DNA of 64,000 nucleotides from Kosakonia oryziphila (GTDB lineage Bacteria; Pseudomonadota; Gammaproteobacteria; Enterobacterales; Enterobacteriaceae): NCBI RefSeq assembly GCF_900094795.1, contig NZ_FMBC01000001.1, positions 1 to 64,000 of the forward strand, read 5' to 3'. Shown piece by piece: positions 17,777 to 26,902 of this stretch (position 1 is its first letter; each line of letters starts with the position of its first letter). The notes under the pieces were generated by a model. It saw only the letters and a program-made list of their open reading frames with translations, ran no database searches and was not told where the DNA came from. The position numbers and the translations under genes were made by a program.

Positions 17777-18829
17777 ATGAACAGTGGTATCAGGGCGGCT
17801 CTGATGATGGCAGCGACGCTGAGTGCGTCGGCGCTGGCGGAGCAGTCGGGCATCTCATTTGATCATAAAGACTGGGAAGTGGTCTGCGACAACACGCTTA
17901 CCTGCCGTGCAGCAGGTTACAGCGCGGAAGAGGAAGCCAGCGGATCGGTACTGATCACCCGTAAAGCCGGGCCGGACGAGCCGATTAGCGTGGATGTTGT
18001 GCTGGCCGAGATGGATGCGGATGAAACCGCGCCGCAGGCGGCGCTCTCGCTGTGGATCGACGACAAATCGCAGGGCGAAATTGCTACCGAAGATAATGAT
18101 ACCTGGCGCCTGTCGGATGCACAGGCGCACAGCATGATTGACGCAGTGAAAGGCAGCGGCAAAGTGGAGTTCAAAGGTGCGGCAAAACCTTTTGTGCTCT
18201 CCAGCGACGGTGCGTATGCCGTATTGCTGAAATTTGATGATGTGCAGGGACGTGTCGGCACGCCGGGCGCGCTCAGTAAAAAGGGCGATAAAGCCGAAAA
18301 CACGGTGACACCCGCGGTAGCAGCGCCGGTAATTCAGGCGGCAAAAGTAGAAAGCGGCGAAGACCGTGCGCTGACCGCAGCCGAAGTCAATGCGCTGAAG
18401 CCGCGCCTGCTGGCGGCGCTCCCAAATAATAACGAGTGTGAAGGTCTTGCATCGCCGCAAGAGCCGGTCATTGATGGCGATAATGACGTTACACTGACGC
18501 CGCTTGACCGTAAGCATGTCCTGATCTCTGCCCTTTGCTGGCGTGGCGCGTACAACGAAGGTTACGGCTACTGGGTGCTGGATAAGGCCTTGAAAGGCAA
18601 CCCGCAATTTATCACCAATGCGGCGTCCGACTATGCCGACGGCATCATTTCGTTGGGGCAGCGCGGTCGTGGTATCGGCGATTGCTGGGCCTCTGCGGAG
18701 TGGGTGTGGGATGGCGAAACCTTCCGTAAAAGTAGTGAATCCACCACCGGCATGTGCCGCTATATTCGCGCGGGCGGCACCTGGGATCTGCCGGAGTTCG
18801 TCACCGAGGTGAAAGAGGTGAAGTACTGA
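17777..18829 (+). CDS. DUF1176 periplasmic protein
   Basis: 350 residues from the ATG at 17777 (GGAG upstream); the longer frame begins inside the repeat and is not credible. A signal peptide (about 1-22) is followed by WEVVCDNTLTCRAAGY, a first domain, an alanine-rich linker and the C-terminal region with WCRGAY-like LCWRGAYNEGYGYWVLD and CRYIRAGGTW. These are features of DUF1176 proteins. Function is unknown; paired cysteines suggest a disulfide-bonded envelope protein. It stands alone between the repeat and fosA. Confidence 0.82.
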   Translation: MNSGIRAALMMAATLSASALAEQSGISFDHKDWEVVCDNTLTCRAAGYSAEEEASGSVLITRKAGPDEPISVDVVLAEMDADETAPQAALSLWIDDKSQGEIATEDNDTWRLSDAQAHSMIDAVKGSGKVEFKGAAKPFVLSSDGAYAVLLKFDDVQGRVGTPGALSKKGDKAENTVTPAVAAPVIQAAKVESGEDRALTAAEVNALKPRLLAALPNNNECEGLASPQEPVIDGDNDVTLTPLDRKHVLISALCWRGAYNEGYGYWVLDKALKGNPQFITNAASDYADGIISLGQRGRGIGDCWASAEWVWDGETFRKSSESTTGMCRYIRAGGTWDLPEFVTEVKEVKY

Positions 18830-18890
18830 ACACTGCGTTTGTCCGCTCAGCGCAGTGTTTACCGGCGCCACAGCAGAAAGGAGTTAAACC

Positions 18891-19307
18891 ATGTTGAGCC
18901 ATTTCAATCACCTGACACTTGCGGTCAGCGATCTTGCCCGTAGCGTCGATTTTTACCATCAACTGCTCGGGTTGAAACTGCACGCGCGCTGGGACAACGG
19001 CGCTTACCTTACCTGCGGTGAACTGTGGCTGTGTTTGTCGGTGGATGCGCAGCGTGAATTTGTTGCGCCGCAGCGCAGTGATTACACCCATTATGCCTTT
19101 AGCATTAGCGAAAGCGATTTCGCCGGGTTTGTTGCGCGCCTCGAACAGGCTGGCGTTGTAAGCTGGAAAACCAACAAAAGCGAAGGCGACTCCTGGTATT
19201 TTCTCGATCCGGACGGACACAAACTCGAAGCGCACGTTGGCAACCTCGCCCAGCGGCTGATGGCCTGCCGCGAGAAACCGTACAAGGGAATGGTATTTTT
19301 TGATTGA
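18891..19307 (+). CDS. fosA: Fosfomycin-inactivating glutathione transferase FosA
   Basis: 138 residues, a glyoxalase-fold (VOC) metalloenzyme that opens the epoxide of fosfomycin with glutathione. Metal ligands are visible as His7 (HFNHLTLAV), His67 (DYTHYAF) and Glu113 (GHKLEAHVG). The [14 protein letters not shown] block is diagnostic of FosA. AAAGGAG precedes the ATG. Chromosomal fosA is common in Klebsiella/Enterobacter/Kosakonia, and no mobile element flanks it closely here, so it looks like a native gene. Confidence 0.92.
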   Translation: MLSHFNHLTLAVSDLARSVDFYHQLLGLKLHARWDNGAYLTCGELWLCLSVDAQREFVAPQRSDYTHYAFSISESDFAGFVARLEQAGVVSWKTNKSEGDSWYFLDPDGHKLEAHVGNLAQRLMACREKPYKGMVFFD

Positions 19308-19477
19308 AGCCGTTCCGGTGTGCGCTTTTCACAATCCATGGTCTGGCTGTTGTACTTTATATTGAACCGCTTCGAAGCAACACGGTTTGTGATTGAGGTG
19401 CCGTAAGGCGACGCCGCCCTCCGGCGAATTACACCACCTGCGTGAAAATCTCGCCCTCACAGCGATAAACCGCCTGT

Positions 19478-19808
19478 AGCCGTCGCAGGTGGTTTCGCCC
19501 ACGACCAGATCGGAAAAGTAGAAGTAGGGACATTTGTCGGTTTTACCGAAGCCGTAGCTGCTCTTGATTAACGGGCAGAGGTTGCGCGGCAGATCTTTTT
19601 CCGCTTCTTCAATGGCTTCATTGTTGGTGGAACAGAGCGAAACCACTACCGCTCCGGCGGTCATGGCGATCTCTTACGGCATAAATGTACAGTAGGTGCC
19701 GACCAGCGGAATCCCCTGTTCTTTCAGATCCATCACGGTGAGAAAGCCTTTCTGGCGGGCGGCGGAGAATTGCTCGAAAACATCCGGGAGTGCGGTGATA
19801 AGCGACAT
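19478..19808 (-). pseudogene. yjiM: yjiM remnant (2-hydroxyacyl-CoA dehydratase family)
   Basis: Leftward from 19808 the frame reads MSLITALPDVFEQFSAARQK and GIPLVGTYCTFMP, then TAA, then EIAMTAGAVVVSLCSTNN and CPYFYFSDLVVGETTCDG. This matches the N-terminal ~110 residues of E. coli YjiM, as I recall it, a protein of about 380 residues. There are two lesions: a nonsense codon after FMP (a Gln codon changed), and loss of the remaining two thirds after TTCDG. The yjiL activator gene that accompanies it in E. coli is absent. Confidence 0.85.
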
Positions 19809-19895
19809 AATTTTCCTTCCCCGTGACACGGGAGATGATAAAAAGATGTCGCATTATAACCGTGGTAAATGTGTGGTTTTGTTGATCGCGGCGGC

Positions 19896-21176
19896 TCAAA
19901 AAGAAGAAAAGTGCAGCAGCATAGGCAACTGCGACAACAGATAAAGGATCAAGCCAATGCAGCCGCCAACCAGCGTGCCGTTGATACGGATAAATTGCAG
20001 ATCCTTACCAATATTCAGCTCCACCTGGCGCGACATATCCCGCGCGTCCCAGCTTTTTACCGTGTCGCTGATATGGCGTGTTAAAAAAGCGGCAAAATCA
20101 GGCGCGACGCGATACGCCGCCTGCTCCAGATGTTCATTCAGCGAGGCGCGCAGTGCAGCGTCCGACAGCAGGGTTTCACCGAACCACTGCCCGGCATCGC
20201 TGATACGTTTTTTCATGCGCGAGTCAGCGGACTGCATATCCGTTTTCATCCAGCCGCGCAGATCTGCCCACATCTCGCCGACATAGCGGTTAAAGGCTTC
20301 GTCATTTTTCAGATACTCTTTGATGTTGTCTGCGCGCTCGGCGATTTCCGGATCGGTTTTCAGATTGGCGATAAGCTTGATGGTTGCGCGATCAAAGGCC
20401 TGGCGGATCTGATGCGCGCGATCTTCGTTAATATCATCCAGCAGTGAATTTACCGCCTCGGAGACCAGATCTGCACTCTGTTCGCTGAGCCATTCCGTTG
20501 GCAGCAGCTTTGCTTTCATCGGGTGATCGGTCTCCAGCCAGTGCACAACCTGGCGGGCAATAAAGGTACGGGTGCTCTCCCGCTGTAGCAGAGCGATAAA
20601 CTGGGCGATTAAGGTATCGAGCAGCTTCTGGTGTCGATTGTTGCGCGTCAGGCTCTCCAGCATGATGGCGCTGGTTTCAGTCAGATCGACTTTATCGATA
20701 GCTTTATGCACCGCGCGGCGCAGCAGGCGCTGAATGCGGGAGTCATCGGCCATTTCCAGAAAACCGCTCATCACTTGCAACAGATGCTGGCCGACGCGCT
20801 GCGCGTTTTCCGGCTGGCTAAACCAGACGCCGATCATCTGCGCCGGTTGATGACGCTGGATCAGCGCCACCAGCGATTGCGTATCGAGAAACTTCTCCTG
20901 CACGAACTGGCCAAGATTGTCGCCGATCCGATCTTTATTGCGCGGGATAATCGCCGTATGGCGGGAAATAAACGGCAACGGCACGCGATGAAACAGCGCC
21001 ACCACAGCAAACCAGTCCGCCAGCGCGCCAACCATTGCCGCTTCAGCAATGGCTTTGATCCCGCTCACCCAGAAACCTGGCGGCAGGAACAGCGTAGTGA
21101 TAAACGTTGCGGCTGCAACCAGCAACAGCGAGAGCGCCAGACGCTTGGCGCGCTTTAGTTCGGCTAATTTTTCCAT
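19896..21176 (-). CDS. yjiN: DUF445 membrane protein YjiN
   Basis: 426 residues, matching E. coli YjiN in length and position beside yjiM. Hydrophobic segments lie at about 14-33, 38-62 ([20 protein letters not shown]) and at the C-terminus (about 400-420). A long helical middle with [20 protein letters not shown] is the DUF445 signature. Function is not established. It probably sits in the inner membrane with a large soluble coiled region. Confidence 0.9.
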   Translation of the reverse strand: MEKLAELKRAKRLALSLLLVAAATFITTLFLPPGFWVSGIKAIAEAAMVGALADWFAVVALFHRVPLPFISRHTAIIPRNKDRIGDNLGQFVQEKFLDTQSLVALIQRHQPAQMIGVWFSQPENAQRVGQHLLQVMSGFLEMADDSRIQRLLRRAVHKAIDKVDLTETSAIMLESLTRNNRHQKLLDTLIAQFIALLQRESTRTFIARQVVHWLETDHPMKAKLLPTEWLSEQSADLVSEAVNSLLDDINEDRAHQIRQAFDRATIKLIANLKTDPEIAERADNIKEYLKNDEAFNRYVGEMWADLRGWMKTDMQSADSRMKKRISDAGQWFGETLLSDAALRASLNEHLEQAAYRVAPDFAAFLTRHISDTVKSWDARDMSRQVELNIGKDLQFIRINGTLVGGCIGLILYLLSQLPMLLHFSSF

Positions 21177-21216
21177 GGCTTAAGCATATAACCCAACGAC
21201 AGATTCATGCAAAAGG

Positions 21217-21861
21217 TTAAATCGCAAGCAGATCCCGCAGTAATCCAGCAAGGATCCACACCCCAAATACCATCAGCACTACGCCAGCACTGCGTTCTAC
21301 CCAGTAGATGCTGCGGCTCAGACGTTGCTGCACGATGGGCTGGCCAATCAACGTGACCAGCGCCAGATCCCATAACAGCACCACCAGCACCATCCAGATG
21401 CCACTTACTGATTGCTGAAGCAGCGTCACCTCCGGCCCCAGCAGCGCGGTCATCAGCGCAAGATAAAACAGCGCATTTTTCGGGTTCAACAAAGCGGAGC
21501 CAAGGCCAAGCAGGCACTGTTTCCGCCATGATGGGCACTGCTGCTGCGCGTGTGTGATGTCCAGCGTTTGCGGGCGGCTACGCAGCAAATGGGCGCCAAT
21601 CCATAGCAAATAGCACGCACCGAGCAGTTCGATGGTGGTGAACAGCGGAGCAAACTGGCGCAGGGCGCTGGATCCTATAATCACCAGCACAATATAGAGT
21701 GCATTGCCGGTGGCGATACCAACACACAACCCGGCGCTGCCGCGCAGGCGGTAACGAATGGCAAAGCCGATCAGCAAGAAGAAATCCGGACCAGGGCTGA
21801 GCAGCGCAACAAAATGTGCCAGCGCTAGCGCGGGAAAAGCAGAGGGAAACAGCGATTCCAT
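21217..21861 (-). CDS. LysE/RhtB-family amino-acid exporter
   Basis: 214 residues from the ATG at 21861 (GAGG upstream); a longer start at 21891 is possible. Six hydrophobic segments are present, with the family hallmark HFVALLSPGPDFFLL (about 16-30) and the second motif GLGSALLNPKNALFYLAL (about 118-135). The family exports amino acids or homoserine lactone. The next gene on the same strand, an AraC regulator, lies just upstream, a common pairing for controlling such exporters. Substrate unknown. Confidence 0.88.
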   Translation of the reverse strand: MESLFPSAFPALALAHFVALLSPGPDFFLLIGFAIRYRLRGSAGLCVGIATGNALYIVLVIIGSSALRQFAPLFTTIELLGACYLLWIGAHLLRSRPQTLDITHAQQQCPSWRKQCLLGLGSALLNPKNALFYLALMTALLGPEVTLLQQSVSGIWMVLVVLLWDLALVTLIGQPIVQQRLSRSIYWVERSAGVVLMVFGVWILAGLLRDLLAI

Positions 21862-21909
21862 AGCGACCTCAACAGGAAAAACAGAGGTCACCGTAGCGCA
21901 GAGGGGGCG

Positions 21910-22680
21910 CTATTTATTGTCGGATATTGATCGAGCGTACTGGCGCGGTGTGGCGGCGGTGTAGTTCACAAAGGTGTGGTGAAAGTGGCTCTGATCGGCA
22001 AAACCGCTCTGGTAGCTGACATCGGCCAGCGCTTCCCCGGCACGCAGGCGGCTTTTGGCAAACTCCACGCGGGCGATATTAAGAAAGCTGCCGGGTGTCA
22101 GGCCGGTGTCCTGCTTAAAGGCACGGATCAGCGTCTCTTTGCGCAGCGAAAAACCGTACGCCAGCGCATCCAGTGTCGGCGGCGATTGCAGATTATTGGT
22201 TAACGCCGCCTGCAATTGCTGGCTAAGCGGACGCAGCGCGGAAGGATGGTTGCCGTTGCCGGGCAGTGCGTTCAGCAAATGAGCGATGGCCGCCGGTAAC
22301 TCCCGTGTTTTCCCGTGCTCTATAAGCTCCACAATTTGCTGATACTGGTGGAAAAGTTGTGGGTTTCGGATCATCTGCAATGTTGGTTCAGGTTGCGGGC
22401 AGATTTCCTGGGTCAGATAAAGCATATGGTAGCTACGTGGTTGCCCGGCAAGTGGATTGCAACTGTGCGACGTTAAGGCCGGAATGACAATCAGATCGCC
22501 CACTTGTAGCAGATATTCCTGTTGATGGCAGACGCAGCGGGTTTGTCCGTCGAGTATCGCGCCAATAGACAGTTGCGGATGGCTGTGGCGTTTATAAGCC
22601 TGCTGGCTGCGCCAGGTGCTGCGCAACTCAACGCCGGGCAGACGGCGGAATGTTTGTTGAATATCGCGAATGATCGACAT
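21910..22680 (-). CDS. AraC-family transcriptional regulator
   Basis: 256 residues. An N-terminal cupin-like sensing domain (RHSHPQLSIGAILDGQTRC, about 31-49) is joined to a C-terminal AraC double helix-turn-helix: FSLRKETLIRAFKQDTGLTP and ADVSYQSGFADQSHFHHTF (about 177-240). It precedes the LysE-type exporter gene by about 50 bp on the same strand, so it is the likely regulator of that exporter. Confidence 0.88.
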   Translation of the reverse strand: MSIIRDIQQTFRRLPGVELRSTWRSQQAYKRHSHPQLSIGAILDGQTRCVCHQQEYLLQVGDLIVIPALTSHSCNPLAGQPRSYHMLYLTQEICPQPEPTLQMIRNPQLFHQYQQIVELIEHGKTRELPAAIAHLLNALPGNGNHPSALRPLSQQLQAALTNNLQSPPTLDALAYGFSLRKETLIRAFKQDTGLTPGSFLNIARVEFAKSRLRAGEALADVSYQSGFADQSHFHHTFVNYTAATPRQYARSISDNK

Positions 22681-22724
22681 AGCTGCCCCGGTGAGTGATC
22701 TGATTTCAGGTATATCACAGACGG

Positions 22725-23621
22725 CTATTTGTCGCTAAACGCATTGCGCAATAACTGCCACATATGGTGGGCCGCCGGGGTAAAGCGGCGGTCGGAGTTA
22801 CGCAGCAGATGGCACTGCGCGCTGCTGGCAATAGGATGATTGAGCGGCACGGCAACCAGCGATCCCTGGCGAATAGGATCGGCGGCGGCATAAGCGGTCA
22901 TAAATGAAATACCAAGCCCGGCCTGGCTCATGCTCATGGCGGTGGAAAACTGGTTGCAGCGGTACGCCGGGTGAAACTGCAACCCCTGGCTTTTAAACAT
23001 CGCATTCATATGGCGTTGCAGGCCAAAGTTTTCTGTCAGCGCGATCAGCGGGTAATTTGCCAGTTCTTCAACGGTGATACTGCTGCGCCCGGCGATCGGA
23101 TGCTGCGGTGACACAACCGCGCAAATCGGCCCCCACTGGAAGCTGTGGCGTTTGAGTTCTGGCGTGCCGATTGGGCCGAATGCCAGCGCCATATCGGCTT
23201 CGCCGCTGACAATGTCATTGAGCATCTCCTGCATACTGCCTACCACGATATCGACAAACACCTGCGGATAAGATTGGGCAAATTCACGCATCACGCCTTC
23301 GATAAAGGCAGTGATCAGCCCGCCGCCAATGCGAACCGAGATCGTGCCGCCGCGCATATGGCGCAGATCTTTTAGCTGGCTTTCTAGTTTCTCCCGCCGC
23401 TGGCGGCTGGCGAAATAGTCCTCAGCCAGCATGCGGCCAGCTTCCGTCAGTACCACGTTTCGTCCGCGCCGCTCCAGCAATGGTAGCTGGAGTGAGCGTT
23501 CCAGTTGGGCTATCTGACGGCTGATCACCGACGGATTGATACCGAGGATATCCGCCGCGCGGCGAATGCCGCCCTGGATGCCCACTTCATACAGATAGCC
23601 GACCGGTTTGTCCTGAAACAT
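22725..23621 (-). CDS. LysR-family regulator, divergent from yjiHG
   Basis: 298 residues. An N-terminal winged helix, IRRAADILGINPSVISRQIA (about 19-38), is followed by a two-lobed effector domain (about 90-295). It is transcribed divergently from the yjiH-yjiG-amidohydrolase operon 380 bp away, the usual layout for a LysR activator of an adjacent catabolic operon. The inducer is probably the amide or peptide substrate handled by that operon (inference). Confidence 0.88.
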   Translation of the reverse strand: MFQDKPVGYLYEVGIQGGIRRAADILGINPSVISRQIAQLERSLQLPLLERRGRNVVLTEAGRMLAEDYFASRQRREKLESQLKDLRHMRGGTISVRIGGGLITAFIEGVMREFAQSYPQVFVDIVVGSMQEMLNDIVSGEADMALAFGPIGTPELKRHSFQWGPICAVVSPQHPIAGRSSITVEELANYPLIALTENFGLQRHMNAMFKSQGLQFHPAYRCNQFSTAMSMSQAGLGISFMTAYAAADPIRQGSLVAVPLNHPIASSAQCHLLRNSDRRFTPAAHHMWQLLRNAFSDK

Positions 23622-23742
23622 ACGCCGTTTTCTCTCTCAACTGTTGACCAGAAAGCAACAATAACATCCATTTGCAGGCATTTATCATGCCGGTTTAATA
23701 GAGATAATCAAATTAAAGCTTAATTTATTCTGTCGGGAGGAA

Positions 23743-23832
23743 ATGAAAAACAATATCGATAGAATCGCACCAAAACGGTGCCCGAAAATGGTGAGAGATT
23801 ATTTTATTGGGGCAGTGTCAGGGCTTAATTAA
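23743..23832 (+). CDS. Possible 29-residue leader ORF upstream of yjiH
   Basis: A strong GGGAGGA lies 5 bases before an ATG opening a short frame (MKNNIDRIAPKRCPKMVRDY, then FIGAVSGLN). A hairpin, GCACC-AAAAC-GGTGC at 23767-23781, lies inside it. It could be a regulatory leader or the stub of a lost gene. The rest of the 379-bp interval (23622-24000) is AT-rich promoter region with no other gene. Confidence 0.35.
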   Translation: MKNNIDRIAPKRCPKMVRDYFIGAVSGLN

Positions 23833-24000
23833 ATAATTTTTCGCGAACTTTGCTTTTTATTCTCTGTATTTTTTGGGAAGGTTTTTTATTGTGTTAAAAA
23901 ATGCAATGCCAGCTATTTATTTTAGCTTTTAGTTATTCAGGCACGGATCCTGCTTATTCATGCACTATGGTCATCTAATTTATATTTAAAGAGAGATGTT

Positions 24001-24684
24001 ATGAGCGAATCTAAAATGCTGGAACAACCGGCAAAAGAAGAGGCAAACGAGTGGAAAGTAGGGCCGGGTGCCTGGATCTCCTTGATCATCGTGCTGCTGG
24101 TCTTTTCTGGTTTCTTTTTTAAAGTGGATGGGATGGCGTGGCTGGGCGCTTTCGACTTCACCACGCTGGGCGGTAGTTTTGGCACCATGAAGTCGCCGGA
24201 AACCAGCACCTTTATCGGCAGTGGCGGCATCAGCGCCAAAGCGGGTTTCCTGTTCGCGCTGTCGCTGGTGCCAACGGTCATGCTGGCGCTGGGTCTGCTG
24301 GAGATTTTCACCCACTATGGCGCTATCCGCGCGGCACATAAGTTACTGACGCCGCTGCTGAAACCGCTGCTTGGCATTCCGGGTTACACCGGGCTGGCGT
24401 TGATCACCGACCTGCAAAGTACCGATGCCGGTGCTGCGCTTACCAAAGAGCTATACGACAGTGGAAAAATTGCTCGTAAGGATGTTGTGATTATGGGCGC
24501 GTGGCAATATTCCGGTGCCGGATTAATTAATAATTACTTCTCGATTGGTTCGGCGATGTTTGCCTCATTAACTATTCCGATCATTATTCCGCTGGTCTTA
24601 ATGTTTGTCCTGAAATTCATTGGCGCCGCTGTGGTTCGCCTGACATTAAATACTGTCTATAAGAGAGATTTCGACCATGAGTAA
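24001..24684 (+). CDS. yjiH: YjiH-family inner membrane protein
   Basis: 227 residues with about five hydrophobic segments and a nucleoside-recognition/Gate-type core (PGYTGLALITDLQSTDAGAA, about 129-148). Length and pairing with YjiG match E. coli YjiH. YjiH and YjiG resemble the two-part SpmA/SpmB membrane proteins and probably act together as a transporter. In E. coli they precede isoaspartyl dipeptidase; here they precede an M20 amidohydrolase. That suggests uptake of a peptide- or amide-like substrate (inference). Its stop overlaps yjiG by 8 bp. Confidence 0.88.
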   Translation: MSESKMLEQPAKEEANEWKVGPGAWISLIIVLLVFSGFFFKVDGMAWLGAFDFTTLGGSFGTMKSPETSTFIGSGGISAKAGFLFALSLVPTVMLALGLLEIFTHYGAIRAAHKLLTPLLKPLLGIPGYTGLALITDLQSTDAGAALTKELYDSGKIARKDVVIMGAWQYSGAGLINNYFSIGSAMFASLTIPIIIPLVLMFVLKFIGAAVVRLTLNTVYKRDFDHE

Positions 24685-25144
24685 TACTGCCAAAGTCTCC
24701 GGTAACCCGTTTGATATTTTCGTTATCGGCGCACGTAAAGGTTTTAATATTGCCATTAATAACCTGATGCCGAATGTCGTAATGGCCTACGTGATTGCCG
24801 AAATGCTCAACTTACTGGGCGTGATGCAGATTATTGGTCATCTCTTCGCACCGCTGATGGGCGTTTTCGGCCTGCCGGGCGAAGCCGTTACCGTGCTGCT
24901 CACCGCCTGGCTCTCTTCTTCCGCAGGAACCGGCGTCGCTATTAGCCTGCTGAGTAAAGGGCAGCTTGATGTCGGGCAGATCACCATTCTCGCCCCGGCC
25001 ATCTTTTTAATGGGTTCGCAGCTACAGTATATGGGCCGCCTGTTGGGTGTGGCCGATGTCCCGAAGAAGTACTGGCCGTTATTGATGGTCGTCAGCATTC
25101 TTAACGCGATTATTTCTATGTTGGTTATGCGCGTTATTGCCTGA
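24677..25144 (+). CDS. yjiG: YjiG-family inner membrane protein
   Basis: 155 residues, four hydrophobic segments, with the Gate-domain stretch LFAPLMGVFGLPGEAVTVLL and LSSSAGTGVAI (about 56-90). It matches E. coli YjiG in size and neighbourhood. Coupled to yjiH by an 8-bp overlap and 24 bp before the amidohydrolase gene. It probably forms a complex with YjiH. Confidence 0.88.
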   Translation: MSNTAKVSGNPFDIFVIGARKGFNIAINNLMPNVVMAYVIAEMLNLLGVMQIIGHLFAPLMGVFGLPGEAVTVLLTAWLSSSAGTGVAISLLSKGQLDVGQITILAPAIFLMGSQLQYMGRLLGVADVPKKYWPLLMVVSILNAIISMLVMRVIA

Positions 25145-25168
25145 GTAAAGAATACCAAGGAGTAAGAC

Positions 25169-26272
25169 GTGTCACGCACATTAGAACACTTTAATTACCT
25201 GCATCAGATCCCGGAACTGGGCTTCGAAGAGTACAAAACCTCCGCCTATATCGCAGGCGCACTGGAGGCAGCGGGCTACCAGGTCACGCGCCAGGTGAAT
25301 AACACCACCGGTATCGTGGCCGTGCTGGACAGCGGCAAACCCGGCCCGGTGCTGGCTTTGCGCGCCGATATGGACGCGCTGGGACATATCCTCAATGGTG
25401 AGCATGTCGCGCGCCATACGTGCGGCCACGATGGCCACTCTTCCGTGGTGCTGACTACCGCTCAGGAAGTGATGGCTGAAGGTGTGGTGAAAAAGGGTAA
25501 GCTTAAGTTTATCTTCCAGCCGGCCGAAGAACTGGGCACCGGAGCGATTGCCCTTACCGAGGGTGGCGTGCTGGACGATGTCGACATGCTGCTTGGCTTC
25601 CACCTGCGTCCGCTGGAAGAGTGCCCGATGGGGCAGGCTGTTCCGGCGATGTACTATTCAGCATCTGCCACCGTTGAAGTGATGTTCCACGGTAAAGCCG
25701 CCCACGCTGCGCGCCCGCATTTAGGGGTGAACGCGCTGGATGCTGCGGCACACGCGGTGCAGGCGGTAAATGGTATTCACCTTGCGCCGTCACTGACCTG
25801 GAGCGCGAAAGCCACGCGTTTTCTCTGCGATGCCGGGGTGACGAACTCCATTCCCGATAAAGCACAGGTGTGCTGGGATCTGCGTGCGGCGCAGAACGAA
25901 TCCATGGATACACTAAAACAGCAGGTGCTGCGCGCTATCGAAAGCAGCGCTGCGGCGTATGGCGCACGGGCGGAGATCCGCATTCTGAAAGAGATGCCTG
26001 CCGCCATTATTAATGATGAGGCCACGGAGGTGGTTTCCCGCGCTATTCGCAGCGTGTTTGGCGACGCCGGATTGACGGAGCCGAAATCAACGCCAGGTAG
26101 TGAAGATTTCTTCCACTACTTGCGTCTGCGTCCGCAAGTGAAAGGTGGTTTCTGGGGACTGGGCGCTAACCTGACGCCGGGGCTGCATCACCCGGAAATG
26201 CACTTTGACCGCGAAGCATTAGCGCTCGGTGTGAAAGTGTTTAAAGCCTGTGTGCAGGATGTGCTGGGCTGA
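25169..26272 (+). CDS. M20-family amidohydrolase/peptidase
   Basis: 367 residues. A cytoplasmic metal-dependent amidohydrolase of the IAA-amino-acid hydrolase/AbgA group: LRADMDAL (about 67-74), the metal motif HTCGHDGHSS (about 86-95), FQPAEELGTGA (about 115-125) and the C-terminal GSEDFFHY. Such enzymes cleave N-acyl or amide-linked amino acids. It follows yjiHG in an apparent operon and occupies the place of iadA in E. coli, so it probably hydrolyses what YjiHG imports. GTG at 25169 is the start, with AAGGAG upstream. Confidence 0.88.
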   Translation: MSRTLEHFNYLHQIPELGFEEYKTSAYIAGALEAAGYQVTRQVNNTTGIVAVLDSGKPGPVLALRADMDALGHILNGEHVARHTCGHDGHSSVVLTTAQEVMAEGVVKKGKLKFIFQPAEELGTGAIALTEGGVLDDVDMLLGFHLRPLEECPMGQAVPAMYYSASATVEVMFHGKAAHAARPHLGVNALDAAAHAVQAVNGIHLAPSLTWSAKATRFLCDAGVTNSIPDKAQVCWDLRAAQNESMDTLKQQVLRAIESSAAAYGARAEIRILKEMPAAIINDEATEVVSRAIRSVFGDAGLTEPKSTPGSEDFFHYLRLRPQVKGGFWGLGANLTPGLHHPEMHFDREALALGVKVFKACVQDVLG

Positions 26273-26273
26273 G

Positions 26274-26582
26274 TTACGGCTCCCGGCGGCGCAGTAAACA
26301 CTTCGCCACCCGCTGCGCTTCCTGCTGTGATGGCCCCGGCATTTCAAACAGCTCAATGCCGGGACTATGCGCGAGTTTCCACATCCTCACCGCTTTCACC
26401 ACCGTGCCCGGCACCAGGCATAACGTCCTCTGTTGCGCGTCGTTATCACGATCGTTATATTCCAGCGAAACGGACCGATAAATCAGTTCGGCGCTCAGCG
26501 CCTGGGGGAGAAATTGCGTGGCTTCTTTGATATCCGGAGCGGTAATACCAATATGATCGATCCCGCGAATGGCCTGCTGCAT
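26274..26582 (-). pseudogene. Truncated VOC/glyoxalase-family gene
   Basis: From the ATG at 26582 (AGAGG upstream) the frame gives 102 residues. It starts IRGIDHIGITAPDIKEATQF, the first beta-alpha-beta unit of a VOC dioxygenase/glyoxalase, and continues to WKLAHSPGIELFEMPGP. It then ends abruptly in a basic tail (KCLLRRREP). VOC enzymes of this type are usually about 170-180 residues and need the second half for metal binding, so it is probably non-functional. Confidence 0.6.
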
Positions 26583-26644
26583 ACTGCCTCTTGTGATGTT
26601 CATCATATAAGCATAGCGCAGTGTGATTTAATAAAATAAATTGA

Positions 26645-26902
26645 GTGCAGTCACCGCGGGATTATAAGCAAAAGGACAGAAATCTGGCGAACTTTGAAAA
26701 TTTTAACTATGGTGCTACAGGGTTTGCGGCAGGAATACCGGAAGCGATACTTTTCATGGGGGCTGGTTTTGCACAATCCCGAGCAAAAACATCAAGGCCG
26801 AATTGGGGAGCATGGTATGGTAAATTCCCGTACGGAGATGATCCTCGCGATCAGTTTTGGATAAAACAAGGAATTTATTATGCGCGCCAGCATGGTTATT
26901 AA
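26645..26902 (+). pseudogene. C-terminal remnant of a polymorphic toxin (type-44-like)
   Basis: The readable part is DYKQKDRNLANFENFNYGAT followed by KTSRPNWGAWYGKFPYGDDP and RDQFWIKQGI. This combination (F-NYGATG, PWG-YG, YGDDP-DQ-WIK-GI) resembles the polymorphic toxin type 44 domain found at the ends of Rhs and T6SS effectors. No start codon with a ribosome-binding site and no upstream delivery domain are present, so it is an orphan tip. It overlaps the start of the next, immunity-like frame by 23 bp. Confidence 0.6.
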
